Under the pieces are notes generated by a model. That model was not told where the DNA came from. It did no database searches and saw nothing but the letters and a program-made list of their open reading frames with translations. The translations under genes and the position numbers were made by a program. A stretch of 64,000 bases of DNA from an uncultured Aquimarina sp. (GTDB lineage: Bacteria > Bacteroidota > Bacteroidia > Flavobacteriales > Flavobacteriaceae): positions 19,095-83,094 of the forward strand of contig CANMDW010000025.1 of NCBI GenBank assembly GCA_947496705.1, in the 5' to 3' direction. The number at the start of each line of letters is the position of its first letter. The stretch's first letter is position 1. Below are positions 18,901 through 27,218 of the stretch, piece by piece.

Positions 18901-19532
18901 AGCCCGGTTTTGGTATTGGTAACCATCGGGTGGTGAATGGCAATGATTTTGATTTGATCCTGTGATTTTTTCAAAAGGCTTTCAAACTCCAAAAAGAACT
19001 GAGTTCTGTTCTTAATATCACAATCATCATTGAGATATATATTTTTATCCCAATTTTCAAGAAACCATTGTGAATCGATCGCAATTAATACTATATTTTC
19101 TGAGAGTTCTCTTTTTTTAATAGGACATCCATGATCTGGGTAGTATTTGGCACTACTATTTCCCTGAATAAATTTTTCAATGCTTTTCACATTTTTATAC
19201 CCTGCTGCTTTCCATTCGTTATATCCGGGAGTGAAAATGATATCACCGTTAAAATCAGCAATAACATCCAATTGTTTTCCAACAGTTGTTTTTGAGGAAT
19301 TTTCTTTAATACTTTTTGGATCTGTAATATTACCTATGATCAACAAGGTTGCATCTTTGGTCTCATTTGATGATGAGACTATGCTTTTTAAAATACGCTG
19401 ATCCATATCTTCACTGGTATTTGCAGTAATAAAAATGGATCTTTCTATTTCCTGAGTATATCCTTTTACAGTAAGAAAAAAGATATATAGAAAATACAGA
19501 TATTTTGTGTGATGATATATTTTCATATACAT
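15990..19532 (-). CDS. Metallophosphoesterase-like / kinase-like / outer-membrane barrel protein, 1180 aa
   Basis: Residues 1-26 are a signal peptide (a start at Met3, 19526, is equally possible). Residues 30-310 resemble a calcineurin-type phosphoesterase, but key metal ligands have drifted: GNHE/D is GYNEW (103-107) and GHxH is GQDNN (250-254), while AIHHP is kept. Residues 395-610 carry a kinase-like pattern: a glycine-rich start RGGGH, a basic strand YVMRALRKS, hinge-like LYMIEERVE, LIGDWDRHEDQ (557-567) and IPRDRDQAF (585-593). Residues about 830-1180 are a beta-barrel ending in Phe, as in BamA/TamA-like surface proteins. Flavobacterial homologues are usually annotated only as metallophosphoesterase. 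It is the last gene of the Crp-headed operon. Confidence 0.8.
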   Translation of the reverse strand: MYMKIYHHTKYLYFLYIFFLTVKGYTQEIERSIFITANTSEDMDQRILKSIVSSSNETKDATLLIIGNITDPKSIKENSSKTTVGKQLDVIADFNGDIIFTPGYNEWKAAGYKNVKSIEKFIQGNSSAKYYPDHGCPIKKRELSENIVLIAIDSQWFLENWDKNIYLNDDCDIKNRTQFFLEFESLLKKSQDQIKIIAIHHPMVTNTKTGLINRTGGTSVQDFQNKQYRTLRNKLITLARQKDHVIFVSGQDNNLQYISKYGIPQIISGAVGKTKNVRSGQKNDFGASDNGYTKLNVFKNGKVTVDYYSMKSNASSPIFSTEIFKDENQKYFDTFKPKNSFGNSQNASVYSKEETTKGKLYRGLWGDHYRKYYSTSVNAPIVFLDTLMGGLKPIQRGGGHQSKSLRLEDRNGKQYVMRALRKSAIKFLQSTAFQDKYVEEDLEDSFADRFLLDFYTTAHPYTPFSVGKLADAAAVYHTNPKLYYIPKQEGLGIYNDEYGDELYMIEERVESGHSDLASFGKPKDILSTDDVLQEIHKTGKSIVDEPSYIRARLFDMLIGDWDRHEDQWRWARFEKEDGTEICKPIPRDRDQAFSVFDGSILSFLRCAVPFIRMMQSFDEELPNTKWFNFEPYPLDLTFINQSDWSEWERQAKYIQNHLTDEVIEQAFSELPDEVQGETIEEIKTKLKGRRKNISNIAREYYLYVNKFEVIAGTQKDDKFYIKRLPNGKTTVDIHRKDLGIFNRTFTKEETKEIWLYGLDGNDTFKLEGKGDHPIMIRVIGGRKNDTYDFKNTKKIKLYDYKSKNNTIINKKTRKWLVDSYDINNYDYKKRKYYVYQLLPLIAFNPDDGLRVGVQNTITTFGLQRNPFTQKHSLGASYYTGSSGFDVSYSGEFSNIFNNWNFGVEGKYNSPTFAINFFGFGNDTDYDKDDVDLDFNRVRIERLNAAISLIWRGRDGGNFYFKPLFESFEVENTGGRFINNVPANDAVFEKQTYVGAEMHYHFENKNDIAFPTFALNTGITTGYKTNIDGGDNENRFAYVEPYIGLAHKISQNGNLVLATKIGGEAILGDNFEFYHGAQLGGNKSLRGFRNERFTGKYSVYQDVDLRLQLGKFKTSFIPLKYGISGGFDYGRVWLEDDDSNKWHHSAGGSFWVSGLDTFTANVGYYGSSDGGRILFVLGFAF

Positions 19533-19551
19533 GAGCTTTAATATGATCTTA

Positions 19552-19926
19552 TTACTGATAATTCTTCTTCAGCAGGTACATTTTTGATATAATAAGGGCT
19601 GCAAAAAGCAATAGCGAGAAATAACACATCGGGATACCGCTATCTGTTTTTGGGCACTCACCTTTGCCAGTAAGCTGCATGATTGAGGCTATTAATGCTA
19701 TTGTAGCTGCAAGTGCTGTAAAAAAGAAATACAACCCATTCCATTTTTTTATAATGTGTACCAAAAGTGGAACTATAAAGCATATTAAAATAATTACACA
19801 AAAAGGAATGATCCATAGTTTGGGACAACCGTTTCCGGTTTTTACTTCCTCTAGTACTAAGCTTCCTGCCCCCAGGATTCCAATAACACATAGAAGTATT
19901 ATTGTGATGTAAAGTAGCTGTTTCAT
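19552..19926 (-). CDS. Small integral membrane protein, unknown
   Basis: A 124-residue protein with four hydrophobic segments (residues about 4-23, 37-58, 67-87 and 100-116) separated by short loops, one holding TGNGCPKLW and another GKGECPKTDSGIP. Not recognised as a named family. It starts at the last base of the FG-GAP protein's stop codon (1-bp overlap) and ends 19 bp before the 1180-residue protein, so it is clearly co-transcribed with both. Confidence 0.75.
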   Translation of the reverse strand: MKQLLYITIILLCVIGILGAGSLVLEEVKTGNGCPKLWIIPFCVIILICFIVPLLVHIIKKWNGLYFFFTALAATIALIASIMQLTGKGECPKTDSGIPMCYFSLLLFAALIISKMYLLKKNYQ

Positions 19927-21578
19927 TACTTTACTGTATTAGCGATCGAATCCTTTGCTTTCTGAGCTTCCATTTCTGATTTGATATCGATAACGCTGTT
20001 AATCTCTGGGTTGTCGATTAGCAATGTTTTTCCGTTTAAAAAATCTACTGTAATACTGTTGATAGTTCTTTCCCAGCTTAATCCAAAATGTAACAATGCA
20101 GTTTGGTCACTGGCCAGACCTTCTCCTGTTACCAACCAATCTGTAAGTGTTTTTTTTCGGGTTTCTACGGTAACCTTTGCTCCGTGCGATTCAGCATTAT
20201 CTTCCAGGTTTATCTGAATAAAATTATTTTTTCCTCCCTGATTAATGTATGCGAGTGACGGGCTGTTTATATTGGTCCAGATCATATCCAGATATCCATC
20301 CTTATTAAAATCACTTACCAAAGCAGTAATTCCGAAATGCGGATTGACGACACCGCTGTCTTCTTCTGTAGGCACAAAGGTATGATCTTCCTTCTGGATT
20401 AGAAATCGACTTGGTAATCTAAATAATTTATTTGGAGCCAAGTCTACATAATTTTCTGCAACCATTAAATCCTGTAACCCGTCATTATTCATATCTGCAA
20501 AGGTGCAACCCCATGAGAATTCGTAATCGGCAATTTTGGCTTCTTCGGCAGCATCGGTAAATTTGAAGTTTCCTTCATTTTTAAAAAGAATCCATTTTTC
20601 ATTAAACCGGGATGCATCTTTGATATCTCCTTTGGCAAGGAATCTTGGTAAGGTACTACCTGTATTTGAAAACATAAAATCGACCAAACCATCATTGTTA
20701 TAATCTCCAACTGCCAATCCCATTGGATAAGCAAACTTTTTGGTCAATGGGTTTTCTTTCATGGTAAAAGTTAGGTCGCCATTATTTTTATAGGTTCTGG
20801 CCTCACCTGTATCATGAACAACAACCAGGTCGAGCCAGGTATCATTATCAATATCTACCAAAACTCCCTGAAAGGTATTATGCACATAATCCAAACCTGC
20901 TTGCTTGGTAATACTTTTAAAGGTATTATCTCCGTTATTGAGTAATAGCTCACTGGTAGAGCCATAGGTATAATCTTCAAAAATGGTTTGCCCTTCCATC
21001 AATTCTTTTTTGAGATATGTGGCAAGAAAAATATCCAGATCACCATCTTTATCAATATCTCCCACGGTAATCCCGGCAGGGTTTGACTTTTCATTTAGAG
21101 GTGTTTGGATAGATTTTGGTGTAAATTTTCCGTTTGAATTGTAATATATATGAAGTCCGTCTTCGCGACCAATCAATAGATCAGTAAAACCATTATTATC
21201 GAAGTCTGCCGAAACGACACCAACAGTAGTAGTGGTTGTTCCTTTGTTGGGTAAGTTAACTTCTGCAGCGATATTCACAAATTTGTTTTGGCGATACGCA
21301 AAAATTGCATCTTCCTGATCCATACCACCACCAAAGAAAACTTCGTCTACATTGTCGTTATCAATATCGATTAAGGCAGAGGGGGCAATAGGTAATGACT
21401 TTTCACCATTGTATAGATGCTCAAAATCCAATTGAATTTGTTGAAATTTTGGTATTTTTTCACTTTTAATATAGGTGTCGTATTTGTCTGAAACTGAATC
21501 TCTCCAGAAGAATCCAATAACAAGTATTAGTAATAAAAGAATAAGAAGCCCCAGAATTTTTAAGATCTTTTTAATCAT
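19926..21578 (-). CDS. FG-GAP/VCBS repeat protein with ASPIC/UnbV-like C-terminus (CRTAC1-like)
   Basis: A 550-residue protein with one N-terminal membrane anchor (ILGLLILLLLILVIGFFW). Then come six or seven calcium-binding FG-GAP repeats, seen as DIDNDNVDEV, DFDNNGFTDL, DIDKDGDLDI, DIDNDTWLDL, DYNNDGLVDF, DMNNDGLQDL and DFNKDGYLDM. The C-terminal 90 residues (NFIQINLEDN, GLASDQTALLHFGL, DFLNGKT) resemble the ASPIC/UnbV module. These form an integrin-like propeller facing the periplasm. The function is unknown; carbohydrate or protein binding is typical of the family. It overlaps both neighbours by 1-4 bp. Confidence 0.88.
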   Translation of the reverse strand: MIKKILKILGLLILLLLILVIGFFWRDSVSDKYDTYIKSEKIPKFQQIQLDFEHLYNGEKSLPIAPSALIDIDNDNVDEVFFGGGMDQEDAIFAYRQNKFVNIAAEVNLPNKGTTTTTVGVVSADFDNNGFTDLLIGREDGLHIYYNSNGKFTPKSIQTPLNEKSNPAGITVGDIDKDGDLDIFLATYLKKELMEGQTIFEDYTYGSTSELLLNNGDNTFKSITKQAGLDYVHNTFQGVLVDIDNDTWLDLVVVHDTGEARTYKNNGDLTFTMKENPLTKKFAYPMGLAVGDYNNDGLVDFMFSNTGSTLPRFLAKGDIKDASRFNEKWILFKNEGNFKFTDAAEEAKIADYEFSWGCTFADMNNDGLQDLMVAENYVDLAPNKLFRLPSRFLIQKEDHTFVPTEEDSGVVNPHFGITALVSDFNKDGYLDMIWTNINSPSLAYINQGGKNNFIQINLEDNAESHGAKVTVETRKKTLTDWLVTGEGLASDQTALLHFGLSWERTINSITVDFLNGKTLLIDNPEINSVIDIKSEMEAQKAKDSIANTVK

Positions 21579-22252
21579 GATTTGTTAGTATTTTTTATAT
21601 GGTTGTTGAGTTGATATAGTGATAATGTAAAGAGTATAAAATGAGTTACGTTCATTAATATCGGAAGCGTATGTTTTCCTATGGAAGGGATTGTTTTTCC
21701 GATGAGAACTAATAATATTAGGATAATTATAGGATTGCAGATAGCCATCCATTTTTTATAAAAGGTGTTTCCTTTTAAAATAGTTATGGCAAAAACAAAG
21801 GAAAGCACTGCAATGACAATGCGCAATACTTTTACCAGGATTTCCATATGATTGGTGTAATGATCTAAAAGGTTTTGATAGGTGGTAGAGGGCATAGCTT
21901 CTTTAAGATGTACTACATTCCCGATAGAAGCTCGTGAGCCAATCCAGATGCCACCTATAGCAAAGGCTATAAATCCGATGCCGAGAACTATTCGTGCTAA
22001 CTTTTCATTACCAGACCGTAACATTTGATAAATATGGATATATCCTGCAAAGTAAAATGGAAGCCCAATTACTGCAAGAAAATGCCCTATGGTTATGTTT
22101 TCTAGGGTGACAAACCGGAAGAACTCATAATGCGCTGCATGGTCTAATATTTCATCAGAATAGTGCAAAAAATATTCACCCAACCCCACAAGGATTGAGG
22201 CAATAAGACCCAGGTAGCCTAGTATTTTGGTTGTATTTGTTGTTACTTTCAT
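21575..22252 (-). CDS. Polytopic membrane protein, DUF6796-like
   Basis: A 225-residue protein with six or seven transmembrane helices (for example ILGYLGLIASILVGLGEYFL and LARIVLGIGFIAFAIGGIWI). Its N-terminal EYFLHYS and the general layout recall the DUF6796 family, but this match is from memory and tentative. It overlaps the FG-GAP gene by 4 bp and the DUF2062 gene by 1 bp, so the three are translationally coupled. No function can be given. Confidence 0.7.
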   Translation of the reverse strand: MKVTTNTTKILGYLGLIASILVGLGEYFLHYSDEILDHAAHYEFFRFVTLENITIGHFLAVIGLPFYFAGYIHIYQMLRSGNEKLARIVLGIGFIAFAIGGIWIGSRASIGNVVHLKEAMPSTTYQNLLDHYTNHMEILVKVLRIVIAVLSFVFAITILKGNTFYKKWMAICNPIIILILLVLIGKTIPSIGKHTLPILMNVTHFILFTLSLYQLNNHIKNTNKS

Positions 22253-22716
22253 TAGTTAGTTCTTGGTTTGACGAAAATTTTTAACAAAGCTTTCAATAGA
22301 AAGTAAAACGCTATTGAGACGGGTATCGCGGTAGCCGCCCAACCTACAAAACCGCAGAGTAGTTCATAAGAAAGAGATTTTATGGTATCAAAAAAGCTAC
22401 TGTCATAGCTTGTTTTAATTGCTTCAAAAGTCAGTAATGTATGTTCTGTATTAAAAACATCGGCACCGATATTAATGAAAGGAATAAGTAGTGCCAATTT
22501 TATTGGTGTTACGATATAACTTATTGCGATCATTATGGGTAAATTAAGTTTGAAAGGCAAGGCAATACAGGTTAAGGCAATGGTTGTTATCCCGAATATG
22601 GGAAAAATAGATACCAAAGTTGAGATTACAATGCTTAATGCTAATTGCTTTGGTGTAAGCCCTTGTTTAAAAAGGTTTACTAATTTTACCCATATTTTTT
22701 TCAGATATGTCATCAT
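22252..22716 (-). CDS. DUF2062 domain membrane protein
   Basis: A 154-residue inner-membrane protein with the DUF2062 pattern: a short amphipathic start with GLTPKQLALSI, a hydrophobic stretch VSIFPIFGITTIALTCIA, then N-PIMIAISYIVTPIKL and a C-terminal helix pair. DUF2062 is also found at the end of some glycosyltransferases in envelope biogenesis. The gene starts 5 bp after the Crp/Fnr regulator and overlaps the next gene by 1 bp. Confidence 0.82.
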   Translation of the reverse strand: MMTYLKKIWVKLVNLFKQGLTPKQLALSIVISTLVSIFPIFGITTIALTCIALPFKLNLPIMIAISYIVTPIKLALLIPFINIGADVFNTEHTLLTFEAIKTSYDSSFFDTIKSLSYELLCGFVGWAATAIPVSIAFYFLLKALLKIFVKPRTN

Positions 22717-22721
22717 ACTTT

Positions 22722-23381
22722 TTATGCTATAAGCATAGAGATATATTGAGAGTCATAATCGATTACCGTTTCTTTTCTTAGGCAGCTCATTACATTACTA
22801 ACGGTCTGCCGTGATGTGTTGGTAAGATGTGATATATCTTTATGTGATAACAGGTTTTTTGCTATGATTCTATCGTTTTGGGTTTCACCAAATTCTTTAA
22901 TATAGTCGGTGACGAACTCTGTAATTCTTAAGGAGCTATCTTTATATAGTAAATCCCGAAGTCTTCTTTCAAGCTTTTTGATACGTATACCATATACTTT
23001 AAGGACTCCGTTTTTTAAAGATTTATGCTTTTCCATAATCTTTTCCATTCTATCGGCTTCTATGTAGCATATGATGCAGTCTTCTAGTGCAACGGCTTGT
23101 TCTTCGGCTGCAGCTTGTTCATTATATAAAGATAGCTCACCAAAAATATTTCCTCGTTTTACAATATATTTTACGGTATCATTAGGGGTATCCATGATTT
23201 TTATAGTTCCTTTTTTAAGAAAAAAGATGCTTTTTTCATTGTTCTTGAGAAGTTGGATGGTTTCACCTTTGTTAATATTTTCCATTTCGAGAATCTCACA
23301 CATACGCATCATAGTGATTCTCCCGAGTTTGTTAAAGAGGTTAAACCCTTCTAAAAACCAATATTTGGTATATGTATTCAA
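22722..23381 (-). CDS. Crp/Fnr family transcriptional regulator
   Basis: A 219-residue regulator. The N-terminal cyclic-nucleotide-binding fold shows FFLKKGTIKI, VKRGNIFGELSLYNEQ and a long dimerisation helix. The C-terminal winged helix has LLSHKDISHLTNTSRQTVSNVMSCLRK. There is no FNR-type N-terminal cysteine cluster, so it is not an oxygen-sensing Fe-S FNR, and the ligand is unknown. It is the first gene of the six-gene operon and probably regulates it. A good TAACTTTG -7 element lies about 70 bp upstream of the start. Confidence 0.9.
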   Translation of the reverse strand: MNTYTKYWFLEGFNLFNKLGRITMMRMCEILEMENINKGETIQLLKNNEKSIFFLKKGTIKIMDTPNDTVKYIVKRGNIFGELSLYNEQAAAEEQAVALEDCIICYIEADRMEKIMEKHKSLKNGVLKVYGIRIKKLERRLRDLLYKDSSLRITEFVTDYIKEFGETQNDRIIAKNLLSHKDISHLTNTSRQTVSNVMSCLRKETVIDYDSQYISMLIA

Positions 23382-23450
23382 TGAGCAAGGTATTGGTTGG
23401 TTTTGTTAAAAATACTGAATTTTAACAATACTGCTTGTAAATTAATTTTG

Positions 23451-23458
23451 CAAAGTTA
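23451..23458 (-). promoter_or_regulatory. Promoter -7 element of the Crp-headed operon
   Basis: On the minus strand this reads TAACTTTG, a full match to the Bacteroidota -7 consensus TANNTTTG, about 70 bp before the regulator's ATG. The -33 region is weaker (TTTT, 18 bp upstream). Confidence 0.45.
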
Positions 23459-23770
23459 CTTCAGACGACAATCATTAAAAGTTTATGGTTCAATTTCTTA
23501 TGGTTTTCCCGAAAGATATGCTGCATCCATTTACTAAAGATTACCATTTCACGACAAATCATAATTATGATGTATATCTAAAATTTTGTGGATTGAGTTT
23601 ACTCTGTTTTCAAGCTATACGATTGAACAAAACAATAAGCCCAAAAATAGTTGTATTAAGTTACTACAACTGATATTTGTCATAGTTTATCAACCATTAA
23701 CCTGATACATTTAATGACATCACAAGAATCATTTTTTCATTATTACTAATTATTACTAAAAATTAAAATC
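23459..23770. other. Intergenic region between divergent genes
   Basis: About 310 bp. A 62-codon frame at 23485-23673 has no family features and is not taken as a gene. A near-consensus -7 (gatatttg, about 23673-23680) with TTG 17 bp upstream could drive the rightward gene, leaving a leader of about 85 nt. Confidence 0.4.
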
Positions 23771-24274
23771 ATGAAAAAAATAATTTTAGGTTTACTTGTA
23801 TTTGGATTAACCATTCCATCCCTTGCTCAGGATATAGAGCAGTTAGCTGAAGTATGGATCATAGCTACAAACTATAAATATCTTAGTGAAACTGATGCTG
23901 AAGATGAAGCGATTCCAGTTGAATTACTTCAAAGAAAAGTAGCGACTTATGATATAAAAAGCTCGGATATCTATAACGATGAGTATGATCATTACGAAGT
24001 AGCTTTTTATATTCCCAGGGGTAAAATCTTAGCAGCATATGATAAAGATGGTAAGGTTTTAAGAACTGTAGAACGCTTTAAAGACGTTAAACTACCCGAT
24101 ATGGTGATGAAATCGGTTATGAAGAGATTTCCGGGTTGGACGGTTACCAAAGACTTGTATTTGGTGAATTATCATGACAAAAAGGGAGTCACCAAAAAAA
24201 TGTATAAGCTTAGATTAGAAAACGGAGATCAGCTTATTAAGGTAAAAACAGATGATGAAGGTAATTTTCTTTAG
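23771..24274 (+). CDS. PepSY-like secreted protein
   Basis: A 167-residue protein with a signal peptide (MKKIILGLLVFGLTIPSLAQ). The mature part resembles the PepSY-like or beta-lactamase-inhibitor-like small periplasmic proteins of flavobacteria, with repeats of strand-helix units such as YEVAFYIPRGKILAAYDKDGKVLRT and LPDMVMKSVMKRFPGWTVTK. Relatives are often mislabelled as nicotinate-nucleotide adenylyltransferase, a name not supported by any nucleotide-binding motif here. It is transcribed alone and ends at a strong terminator shared with ssb. Confidence 0.72.
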   Translation: MKKIILGLLVFGLTIPSLAQDIEQLAEVWIIATNYKYLSETDAEDEAIPVELLQRKVATYDIKSSDIYNDEYDHYEVAFYIPRGKILAAYDKDGKVLRTVERFKDVKLPDMVMKSVMKRFPGWTVTKDLYLVNYHDKKGVTKKMYKLRLENGDQLIKVKTDDEGNFL

Positions 24275-24292
24275 AATAGGAAACTTTGTAGT

Positions 24293-24325
24293 AAAAAGGG
24301 CTGCCCAGAGGCAGCCCTTTTTTTT
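24293..24325. terminator. Bidirectional rho-independent terminator
   Basis: The stem gggctgcc / ggcagccc (8 bp, short loop) is flanked by an A-run on the left and a T-run on the right, so it works for both the convergent PepSY-like gene and ssb. Confidence 0.9.
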
Positions 24326-24659
24326 ATTTTCCTCCTAACATCAGTAATTCACTGCAAACCACTTCTGTAATATACTTTTTTTGCCCATCACTATCTTCAT
24401 AACTTCTTGAAGTCAGTTTACCTTCGATAGCGACTTCTTGTCCTTTGTTGACATATTTCTCTACGATTTCTGCAGTTTTACCCCAGGCAACGATGTTATG
24501 CCATTGCGTGTCTGTAACCTTATCACCTTGTTTGTTGTAATAGTAATCATTTGTGGCGATTGAGAATTTGGCTAGTTTTCTACCAGATTCAAGATTTACG
24601 ATTTCTGGGTCTTGTCCCAGGTTTCCAATCAACTGTACTTTGTTTTTAAGCGTGTTCAT
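24324..24659 (-). CDS. ssb: Single-stranded DNA-binding protein
   Basis: A 111-residue SSB consisting of the OB fold only: NKVQLIGNLGQDPEI, KLAKFSIATND, TQWHNIVAWGKTAEIVEKYV, GQEVAIEGKLTSRSYED. It lacks the acidic C-terminal tail that recruits partner proteins in canonical SSBs; flavobacterial genomes commonly have such a short second SSB besides a longer one. It binds ssDNA in replication, repair or competence. A TATGTTTG -7 element sits about 145 bp upstream, leaving a leader of roughly 138 nt with a strong hairpin. Confidence 0.93.
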   Translation of the reverse strand: MNTLKNKVQLIGNLGQDPEIVNLESGRKLAKFSIATNDYYYNKQGDKVTDTQWHNIVAWGKTAEIVEKYVNKGQEVAIEGKLTSRSYEDSDGQKKYITEVVCSELLMLGGK

Positions 24660-24705
24660 AATTTTAATTTTTCGTTAAACAGTTAATACTAATTTTAATG
24701 TTATT

Positions 24706-24811
24706 CCTGCGAACTTGTCTACCGTAACCTTTGCGATGGTAGAAGCAGGAGTCTTTATAATTGAATCTGAAAGCATATGAATAGGCCATCGAATTCGACA
24801 CTGCAAACATA
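24706..24811 (-). promoter_or_regulatory. ssb promoter (-7) and structured 5' leader
   Basis: The -7 element reads TATGTTTG on the minus strand (24804-24811). The transcript leader contains a two-part inverted repeat at 24706-24749: cctgc/gcagg outside and tctacc/ggtaga inside. The function is unknown; autoregulation by SSB or another protein is possible. Confidence 0.4.
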
Positions 24812-25028
24812 AAACGAGTTCTAAATGAGATTCGGTTAGGAAGTATTTAATTTCGCTTGTAACCGTTTGTAGTCGCTTAAAAACATATACAACTTTGATT
24901 ACCAGCGGTTTAATGGTTTTAAAGAATTTGATTTTTTTTAATTAAAATAACTAATTTTAAAAAATGATTAAGCGGGATAAACATATCATCATGTTTATTT
25001 GAGTTACCAACCATACTAAACAAACCAT

Positions 25029-26969
25029 ATGAAAACAAGTTTTAAAGAAAAACTCAGGTATCGATTTGAGAAATATTTAAACAAGGGAGGAGCTTCTATT
25101 TTTGTAAGCCTCTTTGTGGTTTTTATCATCCTCTTTGTTCTCATGATTTCTATCAGATGGATCATGCTTCTTATCTGGCCCGAACTTATGTATACCGATA
25201 GTTTTCTTGACGATATCTGGTTAACATGGTTGCAAATGACCGATCCGGGTAATATGAATCAGGATAATGTGGCTCCAATCTGGTTAAAGATCACCACCAT
25301 ACTATCTGGGATTATAGGAGTAGTAATACTGTCTATGCTGATTGCTTTTATTACTACGGCTCTCGAAAAGGTTTTCTATAATTTCAGGAAAGGTAGAGGA
25401 CAAGTAATAGAAAAAGAGCATACCCTAATTCTGGGCTGGAATGAGAGAGTTGTAGATATTATAAGAGAGTTGATTCTTGCCAATGAAAGTGAAAAGTATG
25501 CAGCCATCGTCATTCTTTCTAATGAAGATAAAGAGGAGATGGATGATATGATTGCAAAACGAATTCCGAATAAAAAGACAACCAGTATCATCACAACAAC
25601 TGGTGACTATGCAAATATCAACGAACTCAAAAGAGTAAATGTAGAATATGCAAAATCGGTTATTTTATTGGCCAACTGTTCAGAAAGTGCTTCTAATGAC
25701 GAAAAAATAAATTCAGATGTACAATCGGTTAAATCCATCATGGCGATTATTTCTTGTCAGGATGGAATCAACGAACTGCCCATAATTGCAGAGATCTTTA
25801 GTGAAGACAAGAGAGAATTGATCAGCTATTTTCAGGATGAAAACATTATTGCTTTAGACTCCTGGGAGATCATGGGAAAACTCCTGGTACAAACATCACT
25901 TACAAGTGGCCTGGAAATGGTGTATAATGAAATCCTGTCTTTTGATGGTTGCGAAATTTATTTCTATGAAGCCAATTGGAATAAGGTGCAATTTGGAAAT
26001 CTTCCTTTTCATTTCAAAGATGGTATTCCGCTGGGAGTTTATAATGAAAAGGATGGTATGACTTTAAGGCCTGGCCGAAATTACATCATGAAAAAAGAAG
26101 ATCAGATCATTATTTTGGCAGAAGACGATTCAACTATTAATTTTGAGACCAATACTATTTATAGACCTTCAGATATCAAAGTTATTAATAACAAACTGGA
26201 TCAATACCAGAAGTCGGTATTGATTTTGGGATGGCACAATGTAGCAGAAATATTTATTAGTGAATCTAAAGATTACCTAAAAGAAGGTTCACGGTTTGAT
26301 ATCTATTTTAAGAATCCAAATGTAGAATTTATAGATCGGGTAGAAGCACTTAAAAAGATGTATCCAGAGTTTAAAATTACCCTTACCGATGCAGATCCTT
26401 TATTGATGGAGAGTTTGAAAGCTACCAACCCTTTCGAATATGATAACATTATTATATTATCACAAGAGTTTAATGAATTGTCGGCAGATCGTATCGATTC
26501 TGATACATTGATTATACTATTGCTTTTGAGAAAAATAAAATCGATAATACCAAAGGTAAAATCCAAAATCATAACCCAGGTACTCAATTCTGATAACCAG
26601 GAAATTATTACTCAAACCGATGTTGATGATTTTATTATCAGCAATAAACTAATTACTATGATTTTGGCTCAGTTAAGTGAGGAACCATTGATTATAAAGT
26701 TTTATGAGGATATCTTTTCTGAAGACGGAAGTGAAATTTATGTGAAATCTGCCACTTTGTATGTCGATCAATTTCCTCTGAGAACTACCTTTGGAGATTT
26801 AATAGCACTGGCTGATCAAAGGGACGAAATTTGTCTTGGGATCAGAAAAGGAGACGAAAGCAAAAATGCTAATGAAAATTTTGGAGTTACCTTAAACTTG
26901 GATAAGAACCAGATAGTAGAGTTACAGGAAAACGACTTTTTGGTAGTTTTATCTGAAGATGAATTGTAA
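25029..26969 (+). CDS. CASTOR/POLLUX-like ion channel protein
   Basis: A 646-residue inner-membrane protein. Two hydrophobic segments (about residues 23-46 and 86-110) bracket a pore-loop-like stretch (WLTWLQMTDPGN), followed by two tandem RCK/TrkA-N-like regulatory units, starting at HTLILGWNERVVDIIRELI (about 134) and SVLILGWHNVAEIFISESK (about 397). This is the layout of plant CASTOR/POLLUX and their bacterial relatives, which conduct K+ or other cations. It stands alone; the 370 bp upstream hold ssb's divergent promoter. An intrinsic terminator is about 200 bp downstream. Confidence 0.88.
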   Translation: MKTSFKEKLRYRFEKYLNKGGASIFVSLFVVFIILFVLMISIRWIMLLIWPELMYTDSFLDDIWLTWLQMTDPGNMNQDNVAPIWLKITTILSGIIGVVILSMLIAFITTALEKVFYNFRKGRGQVIEKEHTLILGWNERVVDIIRELILANESEKYAAIVILSNEDKEEMDDMIAKRIPNKKTTSIITTTGDYANINELKRVNVEYAKSVILLANCSESASNDEKINSDVQSVKSIMAIISCQDGINELPIIAEIFSEDKRELISYFQDENIIALDSWEIMGKLLVQTSLTSGLEMVYNEILSFDGCEIYFYEANWNKVQFGNLPFHFKDGIPLGVYNEKDGMTLRPGRNYIMKKEDQIIILAEDDSTINFETNTIYRPSDIKVINNKLDQYQKSVLILGWHNVAEIFISESKDYLKEGSRFDIYFKNPNVEFIDRVEALKKMYPEFKITLTDADPLLMESLKATNPFEYDNIIILSQEFNELSADRIDSDTLIILLLLRKIKSIIPKVKSKIITQVLNSDNQEIITQTDVDDFIISNKLITMILAQLSEEPLIIKFYEDIFSEDGSEIYVKSATLYVDQFPLRTTFGDLIALADQRDEICLGIRKGDESKNANENFGVTLNLDKNQIVELQENDFLVVLSEDEL

Positions 26970-27167
26970 ATTTTGCATCCAAAATACCCTGGTTTCAACC
27001 CGGGTTTAAATGCACAGCACTTTTTTATAAGATTTTTTTAATGTGGGGGGTAGGGTAATACAGATATAAAGCGTTTTATACACGTAAATAAATTTAGTAA
27101 TCTGTATAATTATGTAGATTTTGAGGGACAAACAAATTTCTGCAAAGACAGATTTTATAAATTAAGG

Positions 27168-27197
27168 TGGAAAGGGTTTTTCTCTTTCCATCTTTTT
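27168..27197 (+). terminator. Rho-independent terminator
   Basis: The stem tggaaag / ctttcca (27168-27174, 27184-27190) is followed by tcttttttatt. It lies about 200 bp after the CASTOR/POLLUX-like gene; the stretch between (26970-27167) shows no gene. Confidence 0.6.
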
Positions 27198-27218
27198 TAT
27201 TGAACTCATTTGAAGTTT

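Noticed and set aside
23485..23673. A 62-codon frame between crp and the PepSY-like gene
   Set aside because: No family features, no promoter spacing that fits, and it overlaps the divergent promoter region.
23771..24274. Nicotinate-nucleotide adenylyltransferase
   Set aside because: The common database label for relatives, but there is a signal peptide and no HxGH nucleotidyltransferase motif.
26970..27167. A small RNA after the CASTOR/POLLUX-like gene
   Set aside because: Only a terminator 200 bp downstream suggests it; no promoter or conserved structure was recognised.
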